DNA of 64,000 bases from an uncultured Campylobacter sp. (GTDB lineage: Bacteria > Campylobacterota > Campylobacteria > Campylobacterales > Campylobacteraceae). This document shows, in pieces, positions 36,879 to 46,027 of the stretch. Under the pieces are notes generated by a model. The model was not told the origin of the DNA. It saw only the letters and a list, made by a program, of their open reading frames with translations, and searched no databases. The first letter of the stretch is position 1, and the number at the start of each line of letters is the position of its first letter. The stretch is from the NCBI RefSeq assembly GCF_938045345.1, contig NZ_CALIMS010000004.1, positions 89,102 to 153,101 on the forward strand. The letters run 5' to 3'. Both the position numbers and the translations under genes were made by a program.

Positions 36879-38657
36879 TTAAATGAAGCTCGGCGCGTCG
36901 TTTGAAAATAAAATCAGATCGCCGCTGTGCGTATTTTCGCTCAGAACCCGCTGCAAATCGCGCTTATCTTTCAAAACGATAGTCTTTTTTGGATCTATCC
37001 TGCTTTGCAGCGCCTCGGAATTTAGCTCACCCGTGATGATCGCGAGATCAAAAATTTCATCGATCTTAGCGGCGAGCGTCTCGTTGTCCTCGCGCGTGCT
37101 CTCGACGATGCCCGGCGTGATGATGACCTTGCGCCCGCCGTAGCTTCGCATCAGCTCGTAGCTTTGCAGCATGCCGCTTAGATTGCCGTTGAAGCTATCG
37201 TCGATGATGATCTTGCCGCCCGCATCGAGCCGCGCGAGGCGGTGCTCGACGGCGCCTACGTGCGCGACGCGGCTTTTGATCTTATCTGCGCTAAGACCTA
37301 AAAATCGCGCGATCTTTATACACGCGGCGAGATTTGCGGCGTTAAATTTACCCAAAATCGGCGCAAAAAAATCATGTCTCTTTCCATGTTCGCTCCGCCC
37401 GTTTGGAGCCTCTTGCACGCCCTGCTCTTTGCCGCTACAAATTTTATCGTCGCTAGCGACACGGGCGGCTTGTTCGCAAAATTCTTGCTCGCTCCGTTTG
37501 GCGCAGGATATGGAATTTGTATCGTTAAAATCGGCGCCGTAATTTTTAGAATTTTTGTCTTTTTCTGCGTATATCGCACTGCCTGCATCTAGGCTTAAAT
37601 CGCCCTGCTCTTCGCCCTCTGCGGCAGATGTGCCTACGTGCAGCGCAGAATTTTCTCTGCTCGCACCGCTTTCATTCTCGCACAAGTTAAGGCTAAATTT
37701 TATTCCGTCCAGATCCGCGCCGTGAATTTCCAGCCCCTCGTCGTAGATAGTGACGCACTCGCTCGGGCTTTTTTGCGTGCAGCTGTGCAAAAACGCATGC
37801 TTTAGCCGCGCACTCGTGAGCGCTTCGAGCTTGGTTTTGCGGATGTTTTCGATGCTTTTGAAATACTCGATGTGTTGCGCGCCGATCTCGCCCACGACGA
37901 CGATCTGCGGCGCCAAAAACTCGGTGATCTCGGCGATATCGCCGCTTAGCCTGGCGCCTGCTTCGGCGATGTATATCTGCGTATCTGCGGGCAGAGCCTC
38001 GTTTACGTCGCGCACGAGCCCTGCCAGCGTGTTTACCGAGCGCGGCGTCTTGTAGCAGCGAAAGTCGCTTTTTAAAATTTGATACAAGAAGTTTTTAATG
38101 CTCGTCTTGCCGTAGCTCGCAGTGATCTGAATGATCGTAAGCGAGGGCATCTGGGCTAGTTTTTTGCGCGCAGCGGCCTTAAATTTCGCAGCCTGCGCCC
38201 GCTCGTAAGCAAAGCTCGCCGCAAGAGCGGCGCCGAGCGGTAAAAAGATCGGCAAAATCGGCCCCCCCGCGGCATAAAACGCGGCGTTAAAGCTAAACAC
38301 ACAAACCGCCAAAATCGCAAAAAATCGCTTCACGCGCGGCGTAAAGACGAGCTTTTTATCAAGCCCTCTTTGCCAAAAATAAAGCGCTAGCGCATAGACC
38401 GCGACGATTAGAATTTTAGCGGCGTGCAGAGCATAGAGGGACGCGGCGCCGAATTTAGCCGCGCAGAGGCTCGCCGCGACCTCGCAGCCAAGATACGCCG
38501 CTAACGGCAAAATCAAAAAATAGAGGTGCCACGCGGGTTTGGTGAAGTGAAAGATGATGCGTGCAGGCTTGTATGAAAACCACTGCAGGCAGGTGATCAG
38601 ATAAAAGCCGAGCATCAGGATGAATGCCGCATGCGCGATCAAAAATATTATATTCAT
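36879..38657 (-). CDS. murF: MurF, UDP-MurNAc-tripeptide D-Ala-D-Ala ligase with membrane domain and an insert
   Basis: MurF adds D-Ala-D-Ala to the peptidoglycan precursor. As in other campylobacters, an N-terminal membrane part (about residues 1-150, several hydrophobic segments) precedes the ligase. The ATP loop reads ITASYGKTSIKNF, followed by the substrate part (YIAEAGARLSGDIAEI) and the C-terminal EHRLARLD...IDDSFNGN and ITPGIVE motifs. The 592 residues exceed the usual 480-490 because of an acidic, Ser/Asn/Glu-rich insert at about residues 322-425 in the central domain. A 7-G run (38262-38268, codes AGGP) lies in the membrane part. It probably belongs with the downstream-facing ddl-ruvA group, though 835 bp separate it from the next gene. 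Confidence 0.94.
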   Translation of the reverse strand: MNIIFLIAHAAFILMLGFYLITCLQWFSYKPARIIFHFTKPAWHLYFLILPLAAYLGCEVAASLCAAKFGAASLYALHAAKILIVAVYALALYFWQRGLDKKLVFTPRVKRFFAILAVCVFSFNAAFYAAGGPILPIFLPLGAALAASFAYERAQAAKFKAAARKKLAQMPSLTIIQITASYGKTSIKNFLYQILKSDFRCYKTPRSVNTLAGLVRDVNEALPADTQIYIAEAGARLSGDIAEITEFLAPQIVVVGEIGAQHIEYFKSIENIRKTKLEALTSARLKHAFLHSCTQKSPSECVTIYDEGLEIHGADLDGIKFSLNLCENESGASRENSALHVGTSAAEGEEQGDLSLDAGSAIYAEKDKNSKNYGADFNDTNSISCAKRSEQEFCEQAARVASDDKICSGKEQGVQEAPNGRSEHGKRHDFFAPILGKFNAANLAACIKIARFLGLSADKIKSRVAHVGAVEHRLARLDAGGKIIIDDSFNGNLSGMLQSYELMRSYGGRKVIITPGIVESTREDNETLAAKIDEIFDLAIITGELNSEALQSRIDPKKTIVLKDKRDLQRVLSENTHSGDLILFSNDAPSFI

Positions 38658-39492
38658 CTTTTAAAATTCCTTTTTATAAGTTTAGGCGCCCGCTTTGCGA
38701 GCCTGTGCGGGCAAACGCGGCGAGCTCAGACTAACCGGCATTTGGCTTCATTTGCAACTTTTACGAATTCTCGCTTTGAAAATTCTAGTTTTGCAAACTT
38801 CGCTAGCTTGCAAATTCATTCTCTCATGCTAGCTGCACGAGCCACGCTAGATAAATTTGCGCTACCGCGCGCCGTCTGCATTTTCGATACCGCGCAGCAT
38901 CCATCTCTCGCAACCTGAAATTTTTGCACGCTGCGTATCTTGCGACATCGAGCCCTATCTCGCGCGATGATTTGCATTATTTGCGGCACATAGACCTTCT
39001 GTCGCGGTAAATACAACGGTTATGCGACTAAATTTAATCGTCCGCTTTTCGGTACACGCACGCGGTTTTGCCGCGTCTTTTACAGCCACCATAACCGCAA
39101 ACACAGAGCAGAAACGATCCGTTGCCGCATTAAAATTTTAAAATTTAACGCAACGCGCTGCAATTTAAGCTTTGCGTTTTGAACTGCGCGCCCAAAGAGC
39201 GGATTTTATGCCGCTAAATTTTAAATATGTGCCGCGTGCTCGCGACTTTATAATCCAAATTTACGCCTTGGCTTGCGATATTTGGCGCAAACAGATTGCA
39301 AAATTTTAAAACGCGCGCCGCAAGATAAGCCGCATTGAAACGCTTTTAAATTGCACCCCGTTCTTACATTCGCGCGATCTGTTTTTGTACCTAAAGCGCG
39401 GTTTTAGCGGTGCGGCGCTAAAATTTCGCGGCTAAATTTTAAAATTTACACCAAATCACGTTTTGTTTTAAATTTAGCGCGGCACCGAATCG
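38658..39492. other. Long gap between the hydrolase gene and murF
   Basis: These 835 bp interrupt what in C. jejuni is a compact gene run. The murF-proximal half has fewer RAATTY cores and more gaattc/cgagc-rich text; the half near 39300-39490 is dense in AAATTT. No convincing gene, RNA or conventional terminator is seen. Confidence 0.5.
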
Positions 39493-40230
39493 TTAAATTT
39501 GGCTGCCGCTAAGCTCCTTTTCGATCTGCTCGCCGATAAAATCCGCGCTCTGCAAAAAGAAAAAGTGATCCCCCGCCAGCGGATAAAATTTACTATTTTT
39601 GACGAGCGAGTGGATCAACTCGCCGCTTTTTAGGCTAGTGGCGCGATCGTCCTTGCCCCAAAAGATGAGCGTATTTTGCGGGCTTAGCGCGGAAAAAATA
39701 TCGCGAAAGTCCTCATTTACGACGTTTTTTAGCGTCTCATACATCGTCTTGCTCATACCTGCGGCATCCTTGCTCGCAAACGTACGCCAAAGCCCCGCTA
39801 GTCCAAGTCTTTTTAAAATTTTAAAAATCGCGATCTTGACGCGCACGATAAAAGGTTTCGGCTCGATGATACCTGCGCTGCTTAGCAGTATGAGATTGCG
39901 CGGGGCCAGCAATGCGGCGATCTTGCCGCCGAAGCTGTGCCCCATGATCGCCGCGGGCTGCCTGCCGAAGACTGCGATAAAGGCGCGCATAATCTCCGCG
40001 TAATCCTTGCTGCCAAGGGCGCGCGCGGGCTGCGAGCTGGCGCCGAATCCCGGCAGATCGACGCACACTAACGCATAACGGCGGAACTTGTCCGCAAAAA
40101 CCCGAGACATAAGCGCCTTGTTTGCGCCCCAGCCGTGCAGCACCAAAATATATTCGGCACGCTGCAGGTTTGAAATTTCGTAGCTGATTTTGTATCTTTC
40201 GCCACCGCAGACGAGCTCCTTACTCGCCAC
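39493..40230 (-). CDS. Alpha/beta hydrolase (Cj0796-like position)
   Basis: This 245-residue alpha/beta hydrolase has the oxyanion region LHGWGANKALM, the nucleophile elbow GHSFGG, an acidic residue in FWGKDDRATS and the final His in LAGDHFFF. The substrate is unknown. I start it at the GTG at 40230 because AAAAGGAG lies five bases upstream; the longer frame to 40290 would overlap most of the upstream antitoxin-like gene. The 11 bp overlap with that gene suggests coupled translation. Confidence 0.85.
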   Translation of the reverse strand: MASKELVCGGERYKISYEISNLQRAEYILVLHGWGANKALMSRVFADKFRRYALVCVDLPGFGASSQPARALGSKDYAEIMRAFIAVFGRQPAAIMGHSFGGKIAALLAPRNLILLSSAGIIEPKPFIVRVKIAIFKILKRLGLAGLWRTFASKDAAGMSKTMYETLKNVVNEDFRDIFSALSPQNTLIFWGKDDRATSLKSGELIHSLVKNSKFYPLAGDHFFFLQSADFIGEQIEKELSGSQI

Positions 40231-40438
40231 CGCCGCTCCTTTTGGCGTAAACGGCCTTGAGTAGCTCGACTGCTTTTTCGAGCCGCTCAAACTCGCTCAT
40301 ACTGATCATCACAGCTTCGAATTTGTTGTTTTTGACGATCAGGGCTTTTTTGATCTCTTGGTTTTTGATCTTGTTTAAAACGGTGCTGAAGTTGCGCACG
40401 ATCTCGGTAGCGGTGTAAATTTCGTCTTGATTTATCAT
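40220..40438 (-). CDS. Phd/YefM-type antitoxin-like protein without a toxin
   Basis: This 72-residue protein has the Phd/YefM N-terminal DNA-binding fold (IYTATEIVRNFSTVLNKIKN, then KALIVKNNKFEAVMISMSEFERLEKAVELL). No RelE/Doc-like toxin is adjacent; the next gene is the hydrolase. The same small gene is found at this place in C. jejuni (Cj0797 position), so it is probably a conserved orphan regulator rather than a recent toxin-antitoxin arrival. Confidence 0.78.
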   Translation of the reverse strand: MINQDEIYTATEIVRNFSTVLNKIKNQEIKKALIVKNNKFEAVMISMSEFERLEKAVELLKAVYAKRSGGGE

Positions 40439-40455
40439 AACTCGACCTTTTAGAG

Positions 40456-40489
40456 TAAAATTTTACGCAAAATTTAGCGTAAAATTTTA
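40456..40489 (-). terminator. RAATTY-based hairpin between ddl and the antitoxin-like gene
   Basis: TAAAATTTTACGC (40456-40468) and GCGTAAAATTTTA (40477-40489) pair perfectly over 13 bp around an 8-base loop. It follows the ddl stop by 10 bp on the minus strand. The same core, GCGTAAAATTTTACGC, makes the palindrome after cysS. Confidence 0.45.
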
Positions 40490-40498
40490 AACGATTGG

Positions 40499-41530
40499 CT
40501 ATTTATTAGCGGTGATTTTGGTGATCAGCTCGTAGCTTACGGGGATCTGTCTCATCGGCGGCAGCGACGAAGCAAGAGCTGCTAAAACCTCGGAGAAATC
40601 ATCAAATAGGTAGTTTGCGAGGCTGCCTGGGTTTGGATTTATCTCGTTTAGATAAATTTCACCCTCTTTTTCAAAAAAATCGCAGCGAATTAGCGCGCCA
40701 TCGAATGATCCTGCGTTATAAAGCCGCGTAAAGGCATCTTTCATCTTACCCTCTAATAAAGCGCCAGGACGAGCGGGCTCGATCGCGCCACTACGCGAAA
40801 AATCCAAATATTTACGATCGAAATTTAAATAGCCCTCTTTTTTCGGCTCTTCGATATTTGAAAATACGATTTTGCCGTCTATTTTAGCGCCTGCGAGATT
40901 GAATTCCTTTACGTTTTCCCAGTATGGCTCTACGATCGCGCTGTCGTCCAGCTCAAAAGCCTGATCCAGCGCGTAGCTAAACTCGCTTTCGTTCCTGGCT
41001 ACCGAAATTCCGATGCTAGAGCCCAAATGAGCGGGCTTAACGATGATCGGAAAATTAAAATTAGGCAGGCTAGTACGATTTACGATCTCATACGGCAAGG
41101 TTTTTACATTTGCGATTGCGGCTAAGTGCTTGGTTAAAATTTTATTATAGCTTAGCACGCTAGCTTCTATGCGAGGTCCGATGTAAGGGATGCCAAAAAA
41201 CTCAAATAACGCCGCCATTTTGCCATCCTCGCCGTCGCAGCCATGGATTAGATTGATATATGTGCCGACTTCTAGCATGCTTTTGCTAAACATTCCGCTC
41301 TCAAAAAATCCGCCCGCACCGATGCTAAGCTCTTTTGCTTTAGCATAGCCACCTTGTTTAAAATACGCCGCGCGCATATTTTTATCCTCAATGCGGTAAA
41401 ATTTACGATTTTTATCGCAAAATACAAACTCCAAGTCCCAGCCTTTTAGGGCATTTTTGACGGCAATTGCCGAGATAATACTTACTTCGTGCTCGTAGCT
41501 TTGAGCTCCAAAAACTATGCCAAATTTCAT
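40499..41530 (-). CDS. ddl: D-alanine--D-alanine ligase
   Basis: Ddl joins two D-alanines for the peptidoglycan stem. The 343-residue ATP-grasp enzyme shows VFGAQSYEHEVSIISA, HGCDGEDGKMAALFEFFGIPYIG, the Lys/Ser loop IVKPAHLGSSIGIS, and the metal-binding EIYLNEINPNPGSLA. Length is normal. It follows ruvA by 23 bp in the same direction and supplies the substrate that MurF uses. Confidence 0.97.
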   Translation of the reverse strand: MKFGIVFGAQSYEHEVSIISAIAVKNALKGWDLEFVFCDKNRKFYRIEDKNMRAAYFKQGGYAKAKELSIGAGGFFESGMFSKSMLEVGTYINLIHGCDGEDGKMAALFEFFGIPYIGPRIEASVLSYNKILTKHLAAIANVKTLPYEIVNRTSLPNFNFPIIVKPAHLGSSIGISVARNESEFSYALDQAFELDDSAIVEPYWENVKEFNLAGAKIDGKIVFSNIEEPKKEGYLNFDRKYLDFSRSGAIEPARPGALLEGKMKDAFTRLYNAGSFDGALIRCDFFEKEGEIYLNEINPNPGSLANYLFDDFSEVLAALASSLPPMRQIPVSYELITKITANK

Positions 41531-41553
41531 TGTTTTCCTTCAAATTTTATTTT

Positions 41554-42108
41554 CTACGCTAATTTTTTTAACGCCTCTTTGACAAGATCTGACGTATTCG
41601 TGCTGCTGCAGCCCGCTAAAATTTGATTGATCTTATCGCGCTTAAATCCAAGGCTTTGTAGCGCGGACGCCGCTTCATTTTTATAAGTCTCGCTAGGACC
41701 GAATTCCATTAGCTTTGCATCGCCTAGTTCAGCAATGATCCGTCTAGCGGTCTTTGGGCCGATACCCGGGACTGAAGTTAGCGTCGCAGCATCCCCCGTA
41801 GCTACGCAACGCGCAAAATCCTGCGGAGCGAGCGTCGAACAAACCGCCATCGCCGTGCTTGCACCTACACCGCTAAGCTTGATTAAGGTTTCAAACATCC
41901 TTTTTTCACTCTCGTCTAAAAACCCGTACAGCAAATCGGCATCCTCGCGCAGAATTTGCACGCACGTAAGCTCGGTCAGCTTGCCCTGCGTGAGCTTCGC
42001 GGAGGTATTTAATGACAATGAAAGAGCGTAGCTCACGCCGCTAGCGCATTTAATGACGCAAGCAGTGGGCTCCTTGTGCGTGATAATTCCTTCGATCGCC
42101 GCTATCAT
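41554..42108 (-). CDS. ruvA: Holliday junction branch migration protein RuvA
   Basis: RuvA binds four-way junctions and recruits the RuvB motor. The 184-residue protein has the N-terminal OB fold (IEGIITHKEPTACVIK, LREDADLLYGF), two helix-hairpin-helix motifs (LSGVGASTAMAV and VPGIGPKTARRII) and the flexible C-terminal RuvB-binding domain (EAASALQSLGFKRDKI). The start overlaps the upstream lipoprotein gene by 4 bp (ATGA). Confidence 0.97.
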   Translation of the reverse strand: MIAAIEGIITHKEPTACVIKCASGVSYALSLSLNTSAKLTQGKLTELTCVQILREDADLLYGFLDESEKRMFETLIKLSGVGASTAMAVCSTLAPQDFARCVATGDAATLTSVPGIGPKTARRIIAELGDAKLMEFGPSETYKNEAASALQSLGFKRDKINQILAGCSSTNTSDLVKEALKKLA

Positions 42109-42668
42109 CTAAGAGCCTTTAAAATTTCGTTTATGCTCTCATTAAGCGCTAAATTTAGAGCATTATAAATGCTTTGCGAGCTAGGATCAGGCACGAAAAC
42201 GCGCTTAGTGACGATGCCCGATTTTATGCTTTCTAAAGAATTTAAAATTTCATATCCCATCGTGACGGTTGCTTGATCGTTATTGATCTGAAGCGCTACG
42301 ATACTGGTTTTTAGGCGTAAATCCCGCTCTTTTGGCACGAAGATCGGATTTAGCGAGCAGGTGGAAAATGCCGCATCTAGCAGCGCTTTATATACCATCT
42401 CGCTAGGCATCGTGATAAATTTGGCGTCGCTTGCGAACCGCGTTCGGTTTCTAAAATCCACTATTAAAATATCCCGCCTATCGACGAGATCGGTCGCCGT
42501 GATGGTGTCGATAAAGATATTTTTGCGCGCACCGCTAGGATTTACGCAGCGCTTTTGATCATAACGCAACTCGTAGTAGGTGTATGGCTTAGCCTGCTTA
42601 GCTAAGCAGCCGCCTAAAAATATTGCCGCCAGCGTCGCAGCAAGCGTAAACTTTATAAAATTTTTCAT
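42105..42668 (-). CDS. ABC-transport auxiliary lipoprotein of the Mla/Iam system
   Basis: This 187-residue protein has a lipobox (FLGGCLAK, Cys near residue 21) and the ABC_trans_aux-type fold, with a TxxxDxVDRRDILIVDF-type segment. It is the fourth part of an Mla-like phospholipid transporter, in the same order as Cj1646-Cj1649 of C. jejuni. It likely sits at the outer membrane. It starts 2 bp after the MlaD-like gene. Confidence 0.82.
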   Translation of the reverse strand: MKNFIKFTLAATLAAIFLGGCLAKQAKPYTYYELRYDQKRCVNPSGARKNIFIDTITATDLVDRRDILIVDFRNRTRFASDAKFITMPSEMVYKALLDAAFSTCSLNPIFVPKERDLRLKTSIVALQINNDQATVTMGYEILNSLESIKSGIVTKRVFVPDPSSQSIYNALNLALNESINEILKALR

Positions 42669-42670
42669 CT

Positions 42671-43600
42671 TTATTCCTTTTTATCGTCGCGATCCGCGCC
42701 TTTAGAAGTGTCTTTAAAAAAGAAATCATAAGGATTGTCCTCTAGCCTAAACATCGCGCCTTGGAATTCTCTAAGCGATTTTTTTAGCTCGCGAAGAGTG
42801 TTTTTTGCCTCCTCAAGCGTAGGATCCAAGATCGCTTTTAGATTGTACTCGCCGCGATCGATACGCTTAGTGATGATGCCTGCGGTTTTATCCAGTGAAT
42901 TCGATAGATTGGCAGCACTCACGGCAAAGGCGTTTAGATTATCTAGCAGCGCGTCTAGCTCCTTCTCGCGCTCGTTTAAATTTGCTATGAGAGTATTTAC
43001 GTTAGCAAGCAGCGCATCTAAGCTTTGGAATTTTTTCTCATCGCTTAGCTCGGCGCTAAATTTATCCATCGAAGATAGAATTCTATCCACTTTATCGGTA
43101 TTTTGCTTAGACAACAGCCCGTTAATCTTAAAGATCATCTCACTCACGCTATCGGTGATGACTTCGGCTTTGGAGCCGATTTTATCAAGAAGCGTTTTAT
43201 CCAGCGCAATTATCGGCTTTTTATCATTCGGCGGAAAAAGCTTACCGCTTCCTTTCGTGATATTTATAAACGCGATTCCGCTGATGCCTTGAGATTCTAC
43301 CTTGGCGACGCTATCTTGCGAGATCGGCAGTTTGCTTTTTACTGAAATTTCAATCTCAATAATCGCATTTTCGATATCGGCAAAGTCGATACTTTTGATG
43401 ATACCCGCATTTACGCCGATAAATTTAACCTCGGAATTCTCCTTAATGCCTACGGGAAGCTCTTTTGTGTGGATATAGTAGGAGCGGTAGCTCTCGCCGC
43501 GGTCGGTCTTAGTAAGCATCCACCACATAAATGCCGTAAGAGCCGCGACGCAGATCATAACAAATGCGCCTACTATCGTGTATGAAGTTCTATTTTCCAA
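42671..43600 (-). CDS. MlaD-family lipid-binding protein
   Basis: This 309-residue protein has one N-terminal membrane span (YTIVGAFVMICVAALTAFMWW), an MCE/MlaD domain (ELPVGIKENSEVKFIGVNAGIIKSID) and a long helical C-terminal part that may form coiled coil. It would bind lipid in the periplasm between the MlaEF complex and the lipoprotein. In C. jejuni the matching gene follows the ATPase directly; here 476 bp lie between them. Confidence 0.9.
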   Translation of the reverse strand: MENRTSYTIVGAFVMICVAALTAFMWWMLTKTDRGESYRSYYIHTKELPVGIKENSEVKFIGVNAGIIKSIDFADIENAIIEIEISVKSKLPISQDSVAKVESQGISGIAFINITKGSGKLFPPNDKKPIIALDKTLLDKIGSKAEVITDSVSEMIFKINGLLSKQNTDKVDRILSSMDKFSAELSDEKKFQSLDALLANVNTLIANLNEREKELDALLDNLNAFAVSAANLSNSLDKTAGIITKRIDRGEYNLKAILDPTLEEAKNTLRELKKSLREFQGAMFRLEDNPYDFFFKDTSKGADRDDKKE

Positions 43601-44076
43601 TCTTTTCTCCTAATTTCAGAGCGTAAAATTTAAGCCCTGCGATATGCCTTAAAATAGCCATTTGGGCTTAAATTTTAAAACTTAGCCTTTTCTCAAATAG
43701 CCGCAAAATTCACAGAATCATCTGAGTTTAAATTTTAAAGCTTAGCGTGCATTTTGAAATTTCAAAATATCGCCGCGCCGTATTTTAGCGTAAAATTCTA
43801 CCGCCCCGATTTAAATTTAACGCCGCTTGCTCGTTTAAATTTTAAAATTTAATGCGCTATCCAATAAATGCGCCCTTAAATACGACCCGCCTGAATTTTA
43901 AAATTTCGATTGAGCCGCTAAGGTCTAAATTTTAAAAATTTAAGCTCTGCGGAGCCCAGAATTCCTCGCTAGGTTTAAAATTTAAAATTCTTCCGCTGCT
44001 ATTTTAAAATTTCAGCTCCTACCTATCTAAATTTTACCCGCCGCGATGCGTATTTCGGCTCGGTAAATTTCAAAAC
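43601..44076. repeat. RAATTY-dense gap inside the Mla operon
   Basis: Nineteen RAATTY hexamers were counted by hand in 476 bp, one per 25 bp, with flanks often TTTAAAATT or TAAATTTTAAA. No gene, and no GC-rich terminator, is seen. It splits the ATPase gene from the MlaD-like gene of one transporter. Confidence 0.7.
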
Positions 44077-44847
44077 TCAATCCCTTTGCCGCATCTTAAA
44101 TAGCTCTTCGAGCGGATTATTCTTTAGGCTTGAAATCTCCTCGATGCTTCCTTCAAAGGCGATTTTTTGATTATCCACGATCAAAAACCGATCCAAAATG
44201 TCAAAGATACTATCCACGTCGTGCGTCACCATAACGACCGTGACGCCGAGGCTATCTCTAAGCTCGCAAACAAGCCTATCAAGGGCTCTGGCACTGAGCG
44301 GATCAAGCCCCGAGTTTGGCTCGTCCAAAAATAAAATTTCAGGACTAAGTGCTAGCGCGCGAGCCAGCGCCACGCGCTTTTTCATACCGCCGCTAAGCTC
44401 GTTTGGCCTAAGCGCGGCAGCCTCCTTCTTAAGCCCCACTTTTTGGATCCAAAACATCGATAACTCATCTATCTCGCGCTCGCTAAATTTAGAGTATTCG
44501 CGCAGCAGCACGCCTACGTTTTCGAGCACGCTCATCGAGCTGTAAAGCGCGCCGAACTGAAACATCACGCCGCATTTTAGGCGGATCTCGTTTTGCTCCG
44601 CCTCGCTCGCGCGCCAAATATCGCGTCCGAAAATTTTAATTTCGCCGCTTTGCGGGCGCTTTAAAAATATGAGCGTTTTCATTAACGTCGTTTTACCGCT
44701 GCCGCTGCCGCCTAAAAAGCCGTAAATTTCGCCCTTTTTGACGCTAAAGCTCACGCAATCGTGCATAACGCGCGATCCGTACGCGGTAGTAACGTCGTGC
44801 GCGACTATAATTTTAACGCTTTCGCTGGATTGTACTTGCTCGCTCAT
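44077..44847 (-). CDS. ABC transporter ATP-binding protein, MlaF/IamA type
   Basis: This 256-residue ATPase has Walker A (GGSGSGKTTLM), Q-loop (VMFQFGALYSSM), signature (LSGGMKKRVALARAL), Walker B (ILFLDEPNSGLDPLS) and the switch His (VMVTHD). The FQFGALYSS stretch is typical of MlaF. It energises the MlaE-like permease. The ATG at 44847 overlaps the permease stop (ATGA); the longer frame to 44901 would lie in the permease gene. Confidence 0.92.
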   Translation of the reverse strand: MSEQVQSSESVKIIVAHDVTTAYGSRVMHDCVSFSVKKGEIYGFLGGSGSGKTTLMKTLIFLKRPQSGEIKIFGRDIWRASEAEQNEIRLKCGVMFQFGALYSSMSVLENVGVLLREYSKFSEREIDELSMFWIQKVGLKKEAAALRPNELSGGMKKRVALARALALSPEILFLDEPNSGLDPLSARALDRLVCELRDSLGVTVVMVTHDVDSIFDILDRFLIVDNQKIAFEGSIEEISSLKNNPLEELFKMRQRD

Positions 44848-45947
44848 AGCCCGATTTCCGAAAACAGAACCGCGAATACCGCGTCGATCGCGATAACCCA
44901 AAATATCGCGTTTACGACGCTAATGGTGGTATATTCGCCGATGCTTTGGGTATTTCCTTTGACCTCAAAACCCCGCATGCAGCCGATGATAGCGATAAAC
45001 GCTCCGAAAAATGGCGCTTTAATCATACCCACTAAAAAATGCCTAAGCTCTACAGAAGCCTTAAATCTATCCAAATAATCGCTAAAGGCTATGTCTAAAT
45101 ACGCGTCACACACGATCATCTGAGCAAAAATACTTACCGAATCTGCGATAAAAATGACTAGCGGCATGATTAGTACCATCGCGATAATGCGCGGCATCGC
45201 AAGAAAATAAAACGGATCAAAGCCCATCGTCCTCATCGCATCGATCTCTTCGGTGATCTTCATCACGCCGATCTGTGCCGTAAAGCTCGAAGCCGAACGG
45301 CCCGCGATAACGATAGCGGCGATTAGAGGTGCTACCTCACGAAGCGTCAAAGCTCCCATTATATCGATGATGTAGATGCTGGCGCCAAATTTAGAAAGCA
45401 TATCAGAGCCTATGTAAGCAAGCACGATACCGATTAAAAATGCCGTCAATGAGACGATGAAAAGCGCGTCTATACCGCTATCTTTGATGAAATTTACGGT
45501 TTCTTTGAAGCGGAATTTCATCGGATGAATTATAAAAGCCGTAAGTTTGGAGAAAAACTCGCCCAAAAAGCTTGCAAGGCTTAGCAAGCCTAGAATTCCA
45601 AGATGACAATAAAGTCCGATCTGCGCTAAAAAATTTAGCCTGCGAGATTCGGGTACGTAGCTAAAATCGATCGTTTTATCATCCATAAAGCTTAGAATTT
45701 TGGCGGCTTTGCTGCTATCCTCCACAAGGCTAACCCGCTTGCCGGCAAGGGCGTTTTTGATCATCAACGCCATGAAATAGTCTAAATTTGAAATTTCGCT
45801 TAAGCTTAGCTCCAGCTCGTTTAGATTTTTTACCGCTTTTTTTAGTGCAAGCAGCTGGGAACGCGAGCTTTTATAGTTCCACTGCCCGCGTAGCGATAAG
45901 GTGTTTTTCCCGCCCGAGCTTTCGAGCGAAAAGGCTAAATTCCGCAA
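44844..45947 (-). CDS. MlaE/IamB-type permease with N-terminal STAS-like domain
   Basis: This 367-residue permease has about 110 N-terminal residues resembling a STAS domain (LSLRGQWNYKSSRSQLLALK, LSEISNLDYFMALMIKN) and then the MlaE membrane domain, with the family blocks LTAFLIGIVLAYIGSDML, REVAPLIAAIVIAGRSASSF and EEIDAMRTMGFDPFYFLAMPR. It moves phospholipid between inner membrane and MlaD. The start is a TTG at 45947 with GGAGAG upstream. It is the first gene of the Mla-ruvA-ddl run and diverges from murJ. Confidence 0.92.
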   Translation of the reverse strand: MRNLAFSLESSGGKNTLSLRGQWNYKSSRSQLLALKKAVKNLNELELSLSEISNLDYFMALMIKNALAGKRVSLVEDSSKAAKILSFMDDKTIDFSYVPESRRLNFLAQIGLYCHLGILGLLSLASFLGEFFSKLTAFIIHPMKFRFKETVNFIKDSGIDALFIVSLTAFLIGIVLAYIGSDMLSKFGASIYIIDIMGALTLREVAPLIAAIVIAGRSASSFTAQIGVMKITEEIDAMRTMGFDPFYFLAMPRIIAMVLIMPLVIFIADSVSIFAQMIVCDAYLDIAFSDYLDRFKASVELRHFLVGMIKAPFFGAFIAIIGCMRGFEVKGNTQSIGEYTTISVVNAIFWVIAIDAVFAVLFSEIGL

Positions 45948-45981
45948 AAATTTCTCTCCAAAATCAAAAAATAGGGGAAAT

Positions 45982-45992
45982 TATAATATAAT
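45982..45992 (+). promoter_or_regulatory. Promoter region of murJ (two overlapping TATAAT)
   Basis: TATAATATAAT contains two overlapping perfect -10 hexamers (45982-45987 and 45987-45992) about 36-46 bases before the murJ ATG. The same AT-rich stretch may also serve the divergent MlaE-like gene on the other strand. Confidence 0.5.
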
Positions 45993-46027
45993 CAACCTTG
46001 GCATTTTATAAAATTTAATGGAGATTT

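Noticed and set aside
38262..38268. Seven-G run in murF as a phase-variation switch
   Set aside because: It is shorter than the tracts usually switching in Campylobacter, lies in an essential gene and codes normal AGGP residues.
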